64,000 bases of DNA from Pseudalkalibacillus hwajinpoensis (GTDB lineage: Bacteria; Bacillota; Bacilli; Bacillales; Guptibacillaceae): the NCBI RefSeq assembly GCF_015234585.1, contig NZ_JADFCM010000008.1, forward strand, positions 1,860,001-1,924,000, written 5' to 3'. Each line of letters starts with the position of its first letter. Within the stretch, counting starts at the first letter, position 1. The position numbers and the translations under genes are program-made. Under the pieces are notes generated by a model, which was not told where the DNA came from, did not search any database, and saw only the letters and a program-made list of their open reading frames with translations. Positions 18,006-26,356 of this stretch are shown here, in pieces.

Positions 18006-18464
18006 TTATTTTTTTCGTTCGAAATTAGCCTGTTTAATGAACTCCTGTGTTTCAGGGTGCTTAAGCATGAGCAATAACTCTTTTTCACCAACAAAACGTA
18101 GCTGATCAATTTCCTTATCAAGCGGGCTAAGATCCTGTTCATCCCCCTCGTACTCATAGTGAAACATGGTGGTAACCTGGTTCTGATAGCCTATTTTATT
18201 TTGAACCTCAGCTGGAAATTCAAATGTGATCGATTCATCAAACCTCTTCATCAGCTTGTATTTTATTGATCCCGTTTCCTCTAGCAATTCTCTTCTAATC
18301 GAAGCTTCAACGTCTCTATCCTCGTCTTCTACTCCACCTTTAACGAAATCCCACGTTTCACCCTGAGACTCTTGTCCCGCTTTGGTATTCATCTTTGTTT
18401 TATGAACGATCAAAAAACGGTGCTTATACGTTACGATAGCCCCCACAGCCTGTCTTGTTCTCAT
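18006..18464 (-). CDS. Nudix hydrolase
   Basis: A 152-residue cytosolic pyrophosphohydrolase. The Nudix box runs from GGVEDEDRDVEAS to RRELLEETG. The REUxEExGU half is intact, but the first conserved Glu of GX5E is an Arg by my alignment. The N-terminal strand RQAVGAIVTYKHRFLIVHKTK and the WDFVKGGVE segment are typical of NDP-X or coenzyme-hydrolysing members. The start is the ATG at 18464; a GTG two codons upstream is the alternative, with GGAG 4 nt away. It follows the M15 peptidase gene at 17 bp and shares its direction, so they may be one operon. Confidence 0.85.
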   Translation of the reverse strand: MRTRQAVGAIVTYKHRFLIVHKTKMNTKAGQESQGETWDFVKGGVEDEDRDVEASIRRELLEETGSIKYKLMKRFDESITFEFPAEVQNKIGYQNQVTTMFHYEYEGDEQDLSPLDKEIDQLRFVGEKELLLMLKHPETQEFIKQANFERKK

Positions 18465-18481
18465 AACCACATCACTCCAAG

Positions 18482-19045
18482 CTAGTTTGTCGCATATTCA
18501 CTCTCATCTGGCATATGACCATTCTTTAACTCTCGCATTGTGAAACCAAAATCCATTTGAAGATGAGGATAATCTTTGAAGCTACTCCAATCGCCTCCCC
18601 ATTCAAAACCAAGGTCTTTCGCCATAGCAACAACCTCCATCCAATCTGACTTCCCGTTACCATTATCGTCTCGCTCCATATCCCAAACGACGTCACCATC
18701 ATCTAACTTTAATGCAAAATCAATTGCTAGTCCGTAGTTATGATAGGAACCGCCGCCCGCTACGTTCGTCACCACCTGGCCCCCAGTAGAACGTCCCTTT
18801 TCATAAAGAGCATCCTGTTCTTCTTTCGTTCGATGCCCAGCGGTTATCACAATTTCTATTCCAGCTTCAGCAGCTCGATTCATCAACGCCTTTTTTGCTT
18901 CATTAACCTTTGGGTGAAGATCAGTTGGTAAGGGCACATCCTTCTTTATGAATTGTCTTTCAAGATCATCACTTATATAGATACAAAAGATACCGACTCC
19001 TATTATAAAAAAGAAGGTTATAAGGTTTTTCGATCGTCGTTTCAT
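18482..19045 (-). CDS. M15-family cell-wall peptidase (CwlK/VanY-like)
   Basis: A 187-residue zinc peptidase, membrane-anchored or secreted. An N-terminal hydrophobic helix (residues 7-25, ITFFFIIGVGIFCIYIS) follows four Lys/Arg residues. The SxHxxGxAxD motif is present (SYHNYGLAIDF), and the second zinc histidine lies in DYPHLQM. This fits L-Ala-D-Glu endopeptidases (CwlK) or D,D-carboxypeptidases acting on peptidoglycan. An inserted DNGNGKSDW stretch resembles a calcium loop. ATG at 19045 has GGGAGG 7 nt upstream. Confidence 0.9.
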   Translation of the reverse strand: MKRRSKNLITFFFIIGVGIFCIYISDDLERQFIKKDVPLPTDLHPKVNEAKKALMNRAAEAGIEIVITAGHRTKEEQDALYEKGRSTGGQVVTNVAGGGSYHNYGLAIDFALKLDDGDVVWDMERDDNGNGKSDWMEVVAMAKDLGFEWGGDWSSFKDYPHLQMDFGFTMRELKNGHMPDESEYATN

Positions 19046-19081
19046 AACAAAACCTCCCACATTACTAATCTAATCATTTGA

Positions 19082-19294
19082 TCATAACATAGCAATCTGA
19101 CATAGATTAATACGGACGTTCGCTTCATGAAGCAACTTGTCTGTAATACCTGCGTCACAAGGAAGATTTTCTTTAACAAGCTGTTTTGCTAAAGAAATAA
19201 TGGTTTGGAAGCTGCTCAACTTTTTGCCTTCTTCACATTTTTTTGGGTTTTCGATCCATTCGATAAACAAATGTCCTCTTCTGCTCTTCATCAT
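19082..19294 (-). CDS. Hypothetical small protein
   Basis: A 70-residue frame with a basic N-terminus (MMKSRRGHLFIEWIENPKK) and a helical, leucine-rich middle; three cysteines and no TM helix. Not recognised. The ribosome site is poor (AAAGA next to the ATG). It lies 36 bp before the M15 peptidase gene in the same direction and about 70 bp from the divergent kinase gene, where a small gene would be plausible. It could be a chance frame. Confidence 0.45.
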   Translation of the reverse strand: MMKSRRGHLFIEWIENPKKCEEGKKLSSFQTIISLAKQLVKENLPCDAGITDKLLHEANVRINLCQIAML

Positions 19295-19366
19295 TCTTTA
19301 GGCCTGTTTGCTTACGTTAATTTTTGGTAAACTTTAGTGGTGTATAATAATGGAAGGAGCGAGGAT

Positions 19367-19906
19367 ATGAACCGAATTATGGTAATGGGCTCTTCCGGCG
19401 GGGCGGGTAAATCCACTTTCGCCCGTCGGCTCGGTGAAATTCTAGATCTGAAAGTTTTTCATCTTGATACCCTTTTCTGGAAGCCCAATTGGGTGGAAAC
19501 AAGTCTTGACGAATTCCGTGATACCCAGGAAAAGATTGCTATGACTGAAAAATGGATAATGGAAGGGAATTATAGCAATTCTTACGATATTCGGGTTGCA
19601 CGAGCTGATACGATTATTTACTTAGATGTTCCGAGATTGCTTTGCATTTACAGGGTGCTAAAACGATGGGTCACTCATATCGGTCAAACTCGTCCTGATA
19701 TGGGCAAAGGGTGTAAAGAGAAAGTGGATTGGTCTTTTTTAACTTTCATTTGGACGACCTATTATCCTCGTAAAGAAAAAATGAGAAGTAGATTCGAACA
19801 GTTAGAACAAACTTCCCCCGATAAAACCATAATACATTTAAAAAACAAAGCAGATATCGCTAAGTTTCTTCATGAACTTCATTCAAAGCATACAATTTTG
19901 TCATAA
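19367..19906 (+). CDS. P-loop kinase, adenylate-kinase-like (FlaR/topology-modulation type)
   Basis: A 179-residue P-loop NTPase. Walker A GSSGGAGKST is at about residues 7-16; HLDTLFWKPNW and IMEGNYSNSYDIR follow, as in the adenylate-kinase-like 'DNA topology modulation protein FlaR' group. The motif WTTYYPRKEKMRSRF near the C-terminus is also typical. The true substrate of this group is unsettled; a nucleoside or small-molecule kinase is more likely than direct action on DNA topology. Start is ATG 19367 after GGAAGGAGCGAGG; the reading from 19337 has no ribosome site. Confidence 0.82.
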   Translation: MNRIMVMGSSGGAGKSTFARRLGEILDLKVFHLDTLFWKPNWVETSLDEFRDTQEKIAMTEKWIMEGNYSNSYDIRVARADTIIYLDVPRLLCIYRVLKRWVTHIGQTRPDMGKGCKEKVDWSFLTFIWTTYYPRKEKMRSRFEQLEQTSPDKTIIHLKNKADIAKFLHELHSKHTILS

Positions 19907-19996
19907 GCCATGATAAGATAAGGTGCAGTATGTTTGAATTGGAAGTTTCCTGTTCAAAATGAATATAGAAAGACTATTGAAGCACATGGAGGCATT

Positions 19997-20458
19997 ATGC
20001 TAACTTTTGAAGAAAAATTAGAAATTATTGAATCATCCTTTCCTGAACTGACACGAAAAGACGTTTCTCTTGGACGTGTGAATTTTCACTATGAAGAAGC
20101 GGTTATTGATAAGAAAAATGTTGTTTATCATCTTCACCCTAATGGCAACGGCTATGTATTTGGTGACCTTATTGAAGGGTATCCATTAGATGAAAGAGGA
20201 ATGGTTAATATCCGTGATTTCTCAAGCAACGAGCTTCGTAAAATCATAGGCGAATCCATTCAATCGCTTTCTGTTCTTCCTGGTTCAGATATTGAGATCC
20301 AAGTTTGGGTAAACGATGAAGAGCAAACTCTGGAATTAATGTATGAGCCTGAGCTCGAACTATGGAATGTTTATGCTGGAGATATCCTTGATGGTACATT
20401 CCCTTCTCGTAACGAAGCGATCCAATATCTTGATGAAGAAGGATTTACTAGAAAGTAA
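19997..20458 (+). CDS. Hypothetical acidic cytosolic protein
   Basis: 153 residues, no TM helix, strongly acidic. It begins MLTFEEKLEIIESSFPELTR and ends in a region with DGTFPSRNEAIQYLDEEGF. I do not recognise the family. The ATG at 19997 follows GGAGG with short spacing. An earlier TTG-initiated reading (19934) adds 21 residues without better support. It follows the FlaR-like kinase by about 90 bp and shares its direction and terminator, so co-transcription is possible. Confidence 0.75.
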   Translation: MLTFEEKLEIIESSFPELTRKDVSLGRVNFHYEEAVIDKKNVVYHLHPNGNGYVFGDLIEGYPLDERGMVNIRDFSSNELRKIIGESIQSLSVLPGSDIEIQVWVNDEEQTLELMYEPELELWNVYAGDILDGTFPSRNEAIQYLDEEGFTRK

Positions 20459-20467
20459 ACCTTAAGC

Positions 20468-20500
20468 GCCTGCCACCTTTTAAAGGTGGCAGGCTTTTCC
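20468..20500 (+). terminator. Terminator after the hypothetical gene
   Basis: A 13-bp perfect stem (GCCTGCCACCTTT with complement) is followed by TTTTCC. It is probably shared with the opposing GNAT gene. Confidence 0.88.
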
Positions 20501-20505
20501 TATTA

Positions 20506-20937
20506 TCAATCTATCGATTTATAAAACCCCGTGGATTTCCCTGTAAACCCACACGCTTCATAAAAAAGGTGGGCAGACTTCCTTTCATCCCGATTCCCAC
20601 TATTTAAGACGATGGTTGAGGCACCCTTTTCACGAGCTAGATTTTCTGCTTCCAAAAGCAGAGTCTTCCCAACTCCCTGCTGCCGGTAATCTTTTGCCGT
20701 TACCATTGTAATAATTCTTGCAACAAGAATATTAGCAACATAAGATCGTTCATAATGCATTCCAAGCAGTCCAATCAAAGACTCCTGTTTTTCACTAACA
20801 AGCGTGACGTACAAAGGATCTGACAAAATTGGTTTTAGACGCTCCGTCACTTCGCAGACAGAGGTCTCATACCCCATTTCTGAAAGCAAATAAGTAATCC
20901 ATTCCTCATCACCTTTTCTAGCCCTTCTAATGTTCAT
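20506..20937 (-). CDS. GNAT-family N-acetyltransferase
   Basis: A 143-residue single-domain GNAT enzyme using acetyl-CoA. Motif A (about residues 76-96, TMVTAKDYRQQGVGKTLL) has the Q/R-x-x-G-x-G/A pyrophosphate loop. The C-terminal HLFYEACGF is the usual motif B. The substrate is unknown. Its ATG overlaps the stop of the MFS gene by 4 bp (ATGA), so it is translationally coupled to that transporter and may modify the same compound. Confidence 0.87.
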   Translation of the reverse strand: MNIRRARKGDEEWITYLLSEMGYETSVCEVTERLKPILSDPLYVTLVSEKQESLIGLLGMHYERSYVANILVARIITMVTAKDYRQQGVGKTLLLEAENLAREKGASTIVLNSGNRDERKSAHLFYEACGFTGKSTGFYKSID

Positions 20938-22169
20938 CGTGCTTTCTCTCCTCGTAAGTCTTCATAATGATATCTTTTTGAAACCTGTTTTTGTGAAAAT
21001 AATAATAAAAGCGGCACAATTAAAATAAGTAAGCTCACTACCCCTATCCATCCCAAACCGTCCCATAGGATACCAACGCCCGAACTACCTGCTGCTACCC
21101 CGGCATAGTAACTAATCAAATAAAAACTAGATGCCCCACTCTTATGATGCTCTGCCGTCTTTGCAACAGAAGCTGATGCCATCGAATGAGAAATGAAAAA
21201 CCCTGCACAAATAACGCAAAGCCCAATCATTACCACAATCAGTTCTTGATATAGTGTAATGGCAACTCCTAACGTTAATAATAATAGGCCCGTTACCATC
21301 GTGCGCCGTAAGCCAATACGAGATGAAATTCGTCCTGCAATTGGTGGTGAAACTACTCCGAGAATATACGCAAAATAAGCAAGGGAGATCCATTTTAACG
21401 AAAGAGAAAATGGATCTTGTTTAAGGAAGAAAGGCAAATATGTCCACACGCCCGTAAAGATCACTTGAATGAGAAAGCCAAGCGTAAATAGCGATAAGAG
21501 CCGACGATCTCTTAAATGTACAAACATTCCTTTCATATCCTTTATAACACTGCTATTCCCCCCCTTAAAAAAGCGAGAGGGCGGCAGGAGCCAATAAAAG
21601 CAAATGATCGCTATAATAGCAAACCCTGCAAGGATGATAAAACTTACTTGCCAACTATATAAGTCAGTCAAATATCCTGTTGCGACTCGTCCACTAAGTC
21701 CCCCCATTGCATTGCTCGCAATAAAAATGCTCGTAGCAAGTCCTACGTTACTTGGAGCTACTTCATCTGCAAGATAAGCCATCGCCGATGCCGGTATACC
21801 TGCAAGAAAGAATCCCTCAATACACCGAATAATAAGCAGAAGAAGGAATGAATTCATAAACGGCATTATTAGTAATGAACTAAGGACAAAAAGGAGCGAT
21901 ATTTTCATCACTACTGTTCGCCCATAGCGGTCTGAAACAAAGCCAAGTATAAGAAGTCCTGGTATCATCGTGATGACGGGCATGGACATAAGTAAGCTTG
22001 ACGTTGTTGCCGTTAAATGAAATTCACTCGCAAATATTGGAAGCAATGGTTGAAAAGCATAAAGTGCCGAAAAGACTAATAATGCTCCACATCCAAGACT
22101 AACCGCCGCTCGCCAGAAACCCGCATCTTTTGATGTATATGGCTGATTGTTATTTAGAACAACTGACAC
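20934..22169 (-). CDS. MFS transporter (YnfM-like)
   Basis: A 411-residue, 12-TM transporter. The loop 2-3 signature GFVSDRYGRTVVMK (motif A) is clear, and the loop 8-9 repeat is GRISSRIGLRRTMV. The FSALYAFQPLLPIFASEFHL start fits the YnfM / YybF-type subgroup, inferred to export small organic compounds. The start is GTG at 22169 with AAGGTGAT upstream. It is the first gene of a two-gene unit with a GNAT acetyltransferase. Confidence 0.88.
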   Translation of the reverse strand: MSVVLNNNQPYTSKDAGFWRAAVSLGCGALLVFSALYAFQPLLPIFASEFHLTATTSSLLMSMPVITMIPGLLILGFVSDRYGRTVVMKISLLFVLSSLLIMPFMNSFLLLLIIRCIEGFFLAGIPASAMAYLADEVAPSNVGLATSIFIASNAMGGLSGRVATGYLTDLYSWQVSFIILAGFAIIAIICFYWLLPPSRFFKGGNSSVIKDMKGMFVHLRDRRLLSLFTLGFLIQVIFTGVWTYLPFFLKQDPFSLSLKWISLAYFAYILGVVSPPIAGRISSRIGLRRTMVTGLLLLTLGVAITLYQELIVVMIGLCVICAGFFISHSMASASVAKTAEHHKSGASSFYLISYYAGVAAGSSGVGILWDGLGWIGVVSLLILIVPLLLLFSQKQVSKRYHYEDLRGEKAR

Positions 22170-22201
22170 TTGATCATCACCTTCAATTTTCTATCTTACT
22201 T

Positions 22202-23821
22202 TTATTTTAACTGATTGGGAATTTGAGTGAGATCAATTCCCCACACCACTGGCATATAAAAATAAATCGCCAGTGTAATAATGACGACAGATGTTAGATT
22301 TAGCCAGAAACCTGCTCTCGCCATATCTGGGATTTTTAAATAGCCTGACCCGAATACAACGGCGTTCGGAGGGGTTGCAACCGGAAGCATAAAAGCACAG
22401 CTTGACGCAATTCCTGCCCCAATCATTAGAGCATAAGGATGAACTCCGATCGCGGATGATAGAGACGCCATGATTGGAAACATCATTGTCGCCGTCGCCG
22501 TATTTGATGTAATCTCCGTTAAGAAAATAACAAGCGATGTGACAAGTAGTAAAATGACGAACAGATGGATGCCTTCAAGAACCGTTAATTGCTCCCCAAT
22601 CCAATTCGCAAGTCCTGATTCCTGAAAGCCAGAAGCAATGGCGAGTCCGGCTCCAAATAATAGAAGAATTCCCCATGGTAATCCTTTTGCTGTATCCCAA
22701 TCTAAAAGAAAGGCACCTTTTTTCGAAGGGGCAGGTATAAGAAAAAGTAATAGCGCTGCAGTCATCGCGATGACAGTGTCATTTATATTCGGATTAAGCT
22801 CACTTAAAACAAAGGAACGGCTAATCCAGGCAACCGCAGTGAAAGAAAAAACCACCATAATGACCTTTTCTTCCATAGACATTTTCCCAAGATCCGCTTT
22901 CTCCTTATTAATCACCTCTTTCCCGCCTGGCAGCTCTTTAACATTCATCGGAAATGCCATTTTCACAAGGTAATACCAGCAGCCGAATAAAAGAAGAACA
23001 GTTAGAGGTACGCCAAACATCATCCAGCGGGCAAATGAAATCTCGATGCCATATAGCTCATTGACCACGGCTGCAAAGATGGTATTAGGAGGTGTTCCAA
23101 TCAATGTTGCTAGACCACCAATTGAGGCACTGTATGCGATGCCAAGCATAATGGCTTTTCCAAAATTAAATTGCGGCACCCCTTCTTGCTTCATATCAAG
23201 CTGCTCGGATACTTGATAAATCACGGCCAGCCCAATTGGCACCATCATCATAGCCGTTGCCGTGTTTGAGATCCACATTGATAAAAAGCCTGTTGCAATC
23301 ATAAAGCCAAGTACAATTCTCTCTGTACTTGTTCCTATTGCTGATATAATGAAAAGAGCAATTCGTTTATGTAAATGCCACTTCTGCATTGTAAGCGCGA
23401 TCAAAAAACCACCCATAAATAGAAAAATGGTGTTATCGCCATAAGCTGATGCTGTTAAATCACCTTTTAGTCCGCCCGTTAGTGGAAATAAAATTAATGG
23501 TAAAAGAGACGTCGCCGGTATCGGAATGGCTTCTGTAATCCACCACGTTGCAATCCACGCCGTACTTGCTAAGATGGCCAAACCTGCTTCTGAAAGACCA
23601 TTTGGATTAAAAAACAACATTATGCTAAGAAAAAGGACCGGTCCGAGGATCAACCCCGTCAGTTTCCTTTTATCATAAGCAGGATCTGGTCCAGATGCAT
23701 AACCTGGATTTTTTTGAGAACTTTTTGAAGGGATTTCCGGCGTGTGTGAAGAAGCGAATGTTAAGAGATCTTTTGCTCGATCATGTTCTTTCCATAATTG
23801 GTTCCAAAGGTGTTGTTCCAT
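22202..23821 (-). CDS. DASS-family sodium/dicarboxylate symporter (SdcS-like)
   Basis: A 539-residue carrier with 11-12 TM helices. Both duplicated Ser-Asn-Thr motifs that bind Na+ and carboxylate are intact: WISNTATAMMM and TSNTATATMM. The long hydrophilic N-terminus (about 55 residues) is unusual but seen in Bacillus members. The family takes up succinate, malate and fumarate with Na+. ATG 23821 has AGGAGG 7 nt upstream; the ATG at 23827 overlaps that site. The gene ends 32 bp before the MFS gene in the same direction, so a shared transcript is possible. Confidence 0.9.
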   Translation of the reverse strand: MEQHLWNQLWKEHDRAKDLLTFASSHTPEIPSKSSQKNPGYASGPDPAYDKRKLTGLILGPVLFLSIMLFFNPNGLSEAGLAILASTAWIATWWITEAIPIPATSLLPLILFPLTGGLKGDLTASAYGDNTIFLFMGGFLIALTMQKWHLHKRIALFIISAIGTSTERIVLGFMIATGFLSMWISNTATAMMMVPIGLAVIYQVSEQLDMKQEGVPQFNFGKAIMLGIAYSASIGGLATLIGTPPNTIFAAVVNELYGIEISFARWMMFGVPLTVLLLFGCWYYLVKMAFPMNVKELPGGKEVINKEKADLGKMSMEEKVIMVVFSFTAVAWISRSFVLSELNPNINDTVIAMTAALLLFLIPAPSKKGAFLLDWDTAKGLPWGILLLFGAGLAIASGFQESGLANWIGEQLTVLEGIHLFVILLLVTSLVIFLTEITSNTATATMMFPIMASLSSAIGVHPYALMIGAGIASSCAFMLPVATPPNAVVFGSGYLKIPDMARAGFWLNLTSVVIITLAIYFYMPVVWGIDLTQIPNQLK

Positions 23822-24113
23822 AGTCATACCTCCTATCGTTCATTAAACTATAGTGTAGAATTCGCTCGCCACATCTGTCAATAAATTCACAATTTTGGTA
23901 CTTTATTACTCTTTTTCGAGAAAGGACTTTTGATTCGTTTTTCCATTTCCATACAAGTAATTCATATCAAACCCCCTTAAATTTCCATTTGGGGCGAAAA
24001 TTATAAGTTGATGATATGTTTTTTTATAATTCAAAATAAATAAACTCAATGATTAAATGTAAGAATAGATACACAATCCACAACAAGTTGCTCAAAATCG
24101 ATCCAGGGGGTAT

Positions 24114-24794
24114 ATGATGAGAAAGATACAACAGACTACTATTAATTCGGTTGTGAAATACGGACAAACAAAGCTTCCAAAATCAGCTAATACAGAATGT
24201 CCAGAATGCGGAAACGATGCTTCATTTCAACTGAAGTTCGATTATCAAATTAATCAGGCTGTATTCTCCACGCTTTCTCGCTGCTCTATTTGTAAAGAAG
24301 CTGTACTTTTTATACTCATTAAAACGTCCCATAATGATCGCGGAGAAGAAGTTGAGCTATTCGTGCATCAAACCTCTTTTACACGAGAGCCGCTCGGCAG
24401 ACTGACTAGCACAGCTAGATTACCCGATGACCTTGAGCGTGTTTATCGCTCAGCAGTGAATGTACATAACATGAAGGATTGGACTGCAACGGCTGTAATG
24501 GCTAATCGTGTTCTTGAGAGCATTACAGGTAGTTTTCTATCTGAAAATGAGCTAGGACAGCCACTTTCTAAACAGCTAGAAACACTTGCTAAGCAGATTG
24601 ATTTAGAAGAACCAATTGTAAAACTAGGACACCTACTAGGCAAAGGTAGTAATTTAAATAACCTCCTTTGTCTTGAGAAAGCTACAAGCGAAGAAACGGC
24701 CAACTTAATTATCGACTTACTAGATTCACTTATTGAATACTTGTACATTCTTCCTCAACGAATTGTGCATCTTCAAAAACAAATCGAAGGATAA
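24114..24794 (+). CDS. DUF4145-domain protein with N-terminal zinc ribbon
   Basis: A 226-residue cytosolic protein. The N-terminal zinc-ribbon cysteines CPECG (about residues 29-33) and CSICKEA (about 57-63) are followed by a helical DUF4145 region (YRSAVNVHNMKDWTATAVMANRVLESI). DUF4145 occurs alone or fused to restriction and nuclease proteins, and its role is not settled. There is no nuclease domain here and no adjoining restriction genes. ATG 24114/24117 follows AGGGGG. Its original terminator is interrupted by the IS element. Confidence 0.8.
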   Translation: MMRKIQQTTINSVVKYGQTKLPKSANTECPECGNDASFQLKFDYQINQAVFSTLSRCSICKEAVLFILIKTSHNDRGEEVELFVHQTSFTREPLGRLTSTARLPDDLERVYRSAVNVHNMKDWTATAVMANRVLESITGSFLSENELGQPLSKQLETLAKQIDLEEPIVKLGHLLGKGSNLNNLLCLEKATSEETANLIIDLLDSLIEYLYILPQRIVHLQKQIEG

Positions 24795-24796
24795 TA

Positions 24797-24821
24797 AAAA
24801 AAAGCAGGTAGCTCAAATTAA
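24797..24821 (+). terminator. Left arm of a terminator split by the IS element, plus target duplication
   Basis: A7 then AGCAGGTAGCTCAA (24803-24816) pairs perfectly with TTGAGCTACCTGCT at 26293-26306. The 3-bp duplication TAA is at 24819-24821. Removing the IS gives a 14-bp stem with loop ATTAAA. Confidence 0.85.
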
Positions 24822-24855
24822 TATGTACCCTGTGTAAAGGACAGTTTAAAAAAGA

Positions 24856-25778
24856 CTAGGCAACATTAAGAAGATGATTCCTGTATTGAACAGGGGTCAT
24901 CTTTTTTAAGTTCCACTGACATCTTTCCAGGTTGTAATACATCATATAACTCTTAACTTCACGTTTTAATTCGATTAGTGTTTGACAAGGTTTTATTGAG
25001 GCTTCGTCTTTAAAGTGACCAAAGAAAGATTCCTGTGGGGCATTATCCCAACAGTTTCCTCTTCTAGACATAGACTGATCTAAACCGTATTTCTTTAGCT
25101 GTTTTTGGTAGGTAGGGTGAGTATAGTGAAAGCCTTGATCAGAATGAATAAAGGCATTCGCATCTAGTTTTGCTTTACGGTTGTTTTTAAGTTTTACTAA
25201 CGTATCTGTCGCTAGATCGAGCGTAATTCGGTCAGACACATGATAAGCTAGGATCTCATTCGTAGAGCCGTCCTTTATGGTAGATAGATACGCTTTCTTC
25301 TTATTTCCATAAAACAAATAGGTAATGTCAGTTAGAAGTACTTTCCCTGGGATGCCTTGTTTGAAGTTTCGCTCAAGTTTGTTTGGTACAACGCTGTGCT
25401 CTTTCGTTGCTTTCGCCATACGACGATAGGGATTCGCTCTTCTGATCGGACATACGATTCCGTATTTTTTCATGATTCTGCGTATGCGTTTTAAGTTATA
25501 GGTTATTTGATACTGGTTAGCTAGCGTCATCTTGATTTGACGTGCCCCTTTTTTCGCTTTTTAAAGGCATAGGCTTTTAGGATCCAGTCTTTTAAAACTT
25601 GGTCTCGCGCCTCGTTTTCTGTTCGACGCTTTCGAGCACCTTCAGTGAAATAACGATAATAACCAGATCGTGAGACACCCACTACGGAACATAAGTATCG
25701 GACCATATTTTTAAGTTGATACTCATGGATGATATGGCGGATTAATTCAAACTTGAGAGAAGCAGCTAATTTTATCTC
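24856..25778 (-). pseudogene. IS3-family transposase OrfB (DDE integrase), frame-interrupted
   Basis: The DDE core is complete: LLTDITYL, FIHSDQGFHY and NAPQESFFGHFKDE carry the catalytic Asp, Asp and Glu. An N-terminal HTH_21 part lies upstream in the frame entered by -1 slippage from orfA (starts EIKLAASLKFELIRHI). The two parts are in different frames: the first stops at 25527, and the DDE part resumes from an ATG at 25530. The break coincides with an A6G4 run at 25554-25545. One lost base would explain it, and so would a second -1 frameshift, because the in-frame heptamer is A AAA AAG. Confidence 0.85.
25548..25554 (-). other. Second A AAA AAG slippery heptamer, inside orfB
   Basis: Read in the upstream orfB frame as CGA AAA AAG. 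Slipping back one base restores the frame of the DDE domain (next codons GGG GCA CGT). It is identical to the orfA/orfB site at 25784-25778. Confidence 0.6.
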
Positions 25779-26191
25779 TTTTTTCCCATCCCCTTTTCCA
25801 TCATTTCGAGCTTTTTTAGGAGATCATTCTCTGCTTTTAATAGGTTATTTTGAGCTTCTAAACGTTTGTATTTTTCCTCTAAAGACAGTTCCTTATCTTT
25901 GGATCTTCCGGAGCTTTCTTTACGAGTGTCAGTAAGTCCATTAATCCCTTTGTTTTTATAACCCTGTCTCCACCTTCTCGCGGCAGAATGTACTCTATCG
26001 TGTCCGAGAGTATCGACATCAAATCCATTTTCTTTAAAAATCTGACTCGGTAGTTTTCCTTTTTCATACTCCGTAATGAATATTCGCTTAAATTCATCAC
26101 TGTATGTGATTCCTTTTTCACTAACTGATTTCACAAATTTATTAGAGGCAAGTGTTTTGACATCTTCCTCTGAGAATACTTTCTTACTCAT
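25772..26191 (-). CDS. IS3-family transposase OrfA (HTH protein)
   Basis: 139 residues: an N-terminal HTH region (TYSDEFKRIFITEYEKGKLPSQIFKENGFDV) and a C-terminal leucine-zipper coiled coil (EEKYKRLEAQNNLLKAENDLL). It ends at the heptamer A AAA AAG (25784-25778) followed by AGA TAA, the usual IS3-family programmed -1 frameshift site joining OrfA to OrfB. The ribosome site is weak (GGGAAATGATT), as expected for a transposase. Confidence 0.9.
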   Translation of the reverse strand: MSKKVFSEEDVKTLASNKFVKSVSEKGITYSDEFKRIFITEYEKGKLPSQIFKENGFDVDTLGHDRVHSAARRWRQGYKNKGINGLTDTRKESSGRSKDKELSLEEKYKRLEAQNNLLKAENDLLKKLEMMEKGMGKKR

Positions 26192-26238
26192 TAATAATCA
26201 TTTCCCATCGTAGAATTTGTCCTCATTATACATAAAAG

Positions 26239-26284
26239 TACCCTATAGGGCAGACTTTTTTTAAGTGTCTACTCTATAGGGTAC
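26239..26284. repeat. Inverted repeat at the right IS end
   Basis: GTACCCTATAG (26239 onward) and its complement CTATAGGGTAC (ending 26284) flank a T-rich loop. This puts a large hairpin at the IS end upstream of orfA, which could block read-in transcription. Confidence 0.55.
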
Positions 26285-26288
26285 ATAC

Positions 26289-26312
26289 TAAATTGAGCTA
26301 CCTGCTTTTTAA
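26289..26312 (-). terminator. Right arm of the split terminator, plus target duplication
   Basis: TAA (26289-26291) then TTGAGCTACCTGCT and T5 mirror the left arm at 24797-24816. It formerly formed a bidirectional terminator for the DUF4145 and NhaC-family genes. Confidence 0.85.
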
Positions 26313-26356
26313 ATGCTCATATCAAATTTTAATTCAAGATTCTGTTTACTATCACT

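Larger units (their letters stand above)
24822..26288 (-). mobile_element. IS3-family (IS150-group) insertion sequence
   Basis: An element of about 1467 bp with imperfect terminal inverted repeats beginning TGTACCCT (24824 onward, and the complement ending at 26285). The repeats share a poly-A block about 25 nt inside. It encodes orfA and orfB on the minus strand, overlapping at a -1 slippery heptamer. Target duplication is TAA on each side (24819-24821 and 26289-26291). If the ends are taken at the first TG and last CA, the flanking bases TA and TAC are left outside. The transposase frame is interrupted, so activity on its own is doubtful. Confidence 0.9.

Noticed and set aside
17942..18157. 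71-codon frame antisense-shifted within the Nudix gene region
   Set aside because: Shadow of the Nudix coding sequence in another frame, crossing its terminator side, without a ribosome site.
24114..24794. DUF4145 protein as part of an anti-phage defence island
   Set aside because: No nuclease, methylase, helicase or other defence genes nearby; the adjoining IS is an insertion in its terminator.
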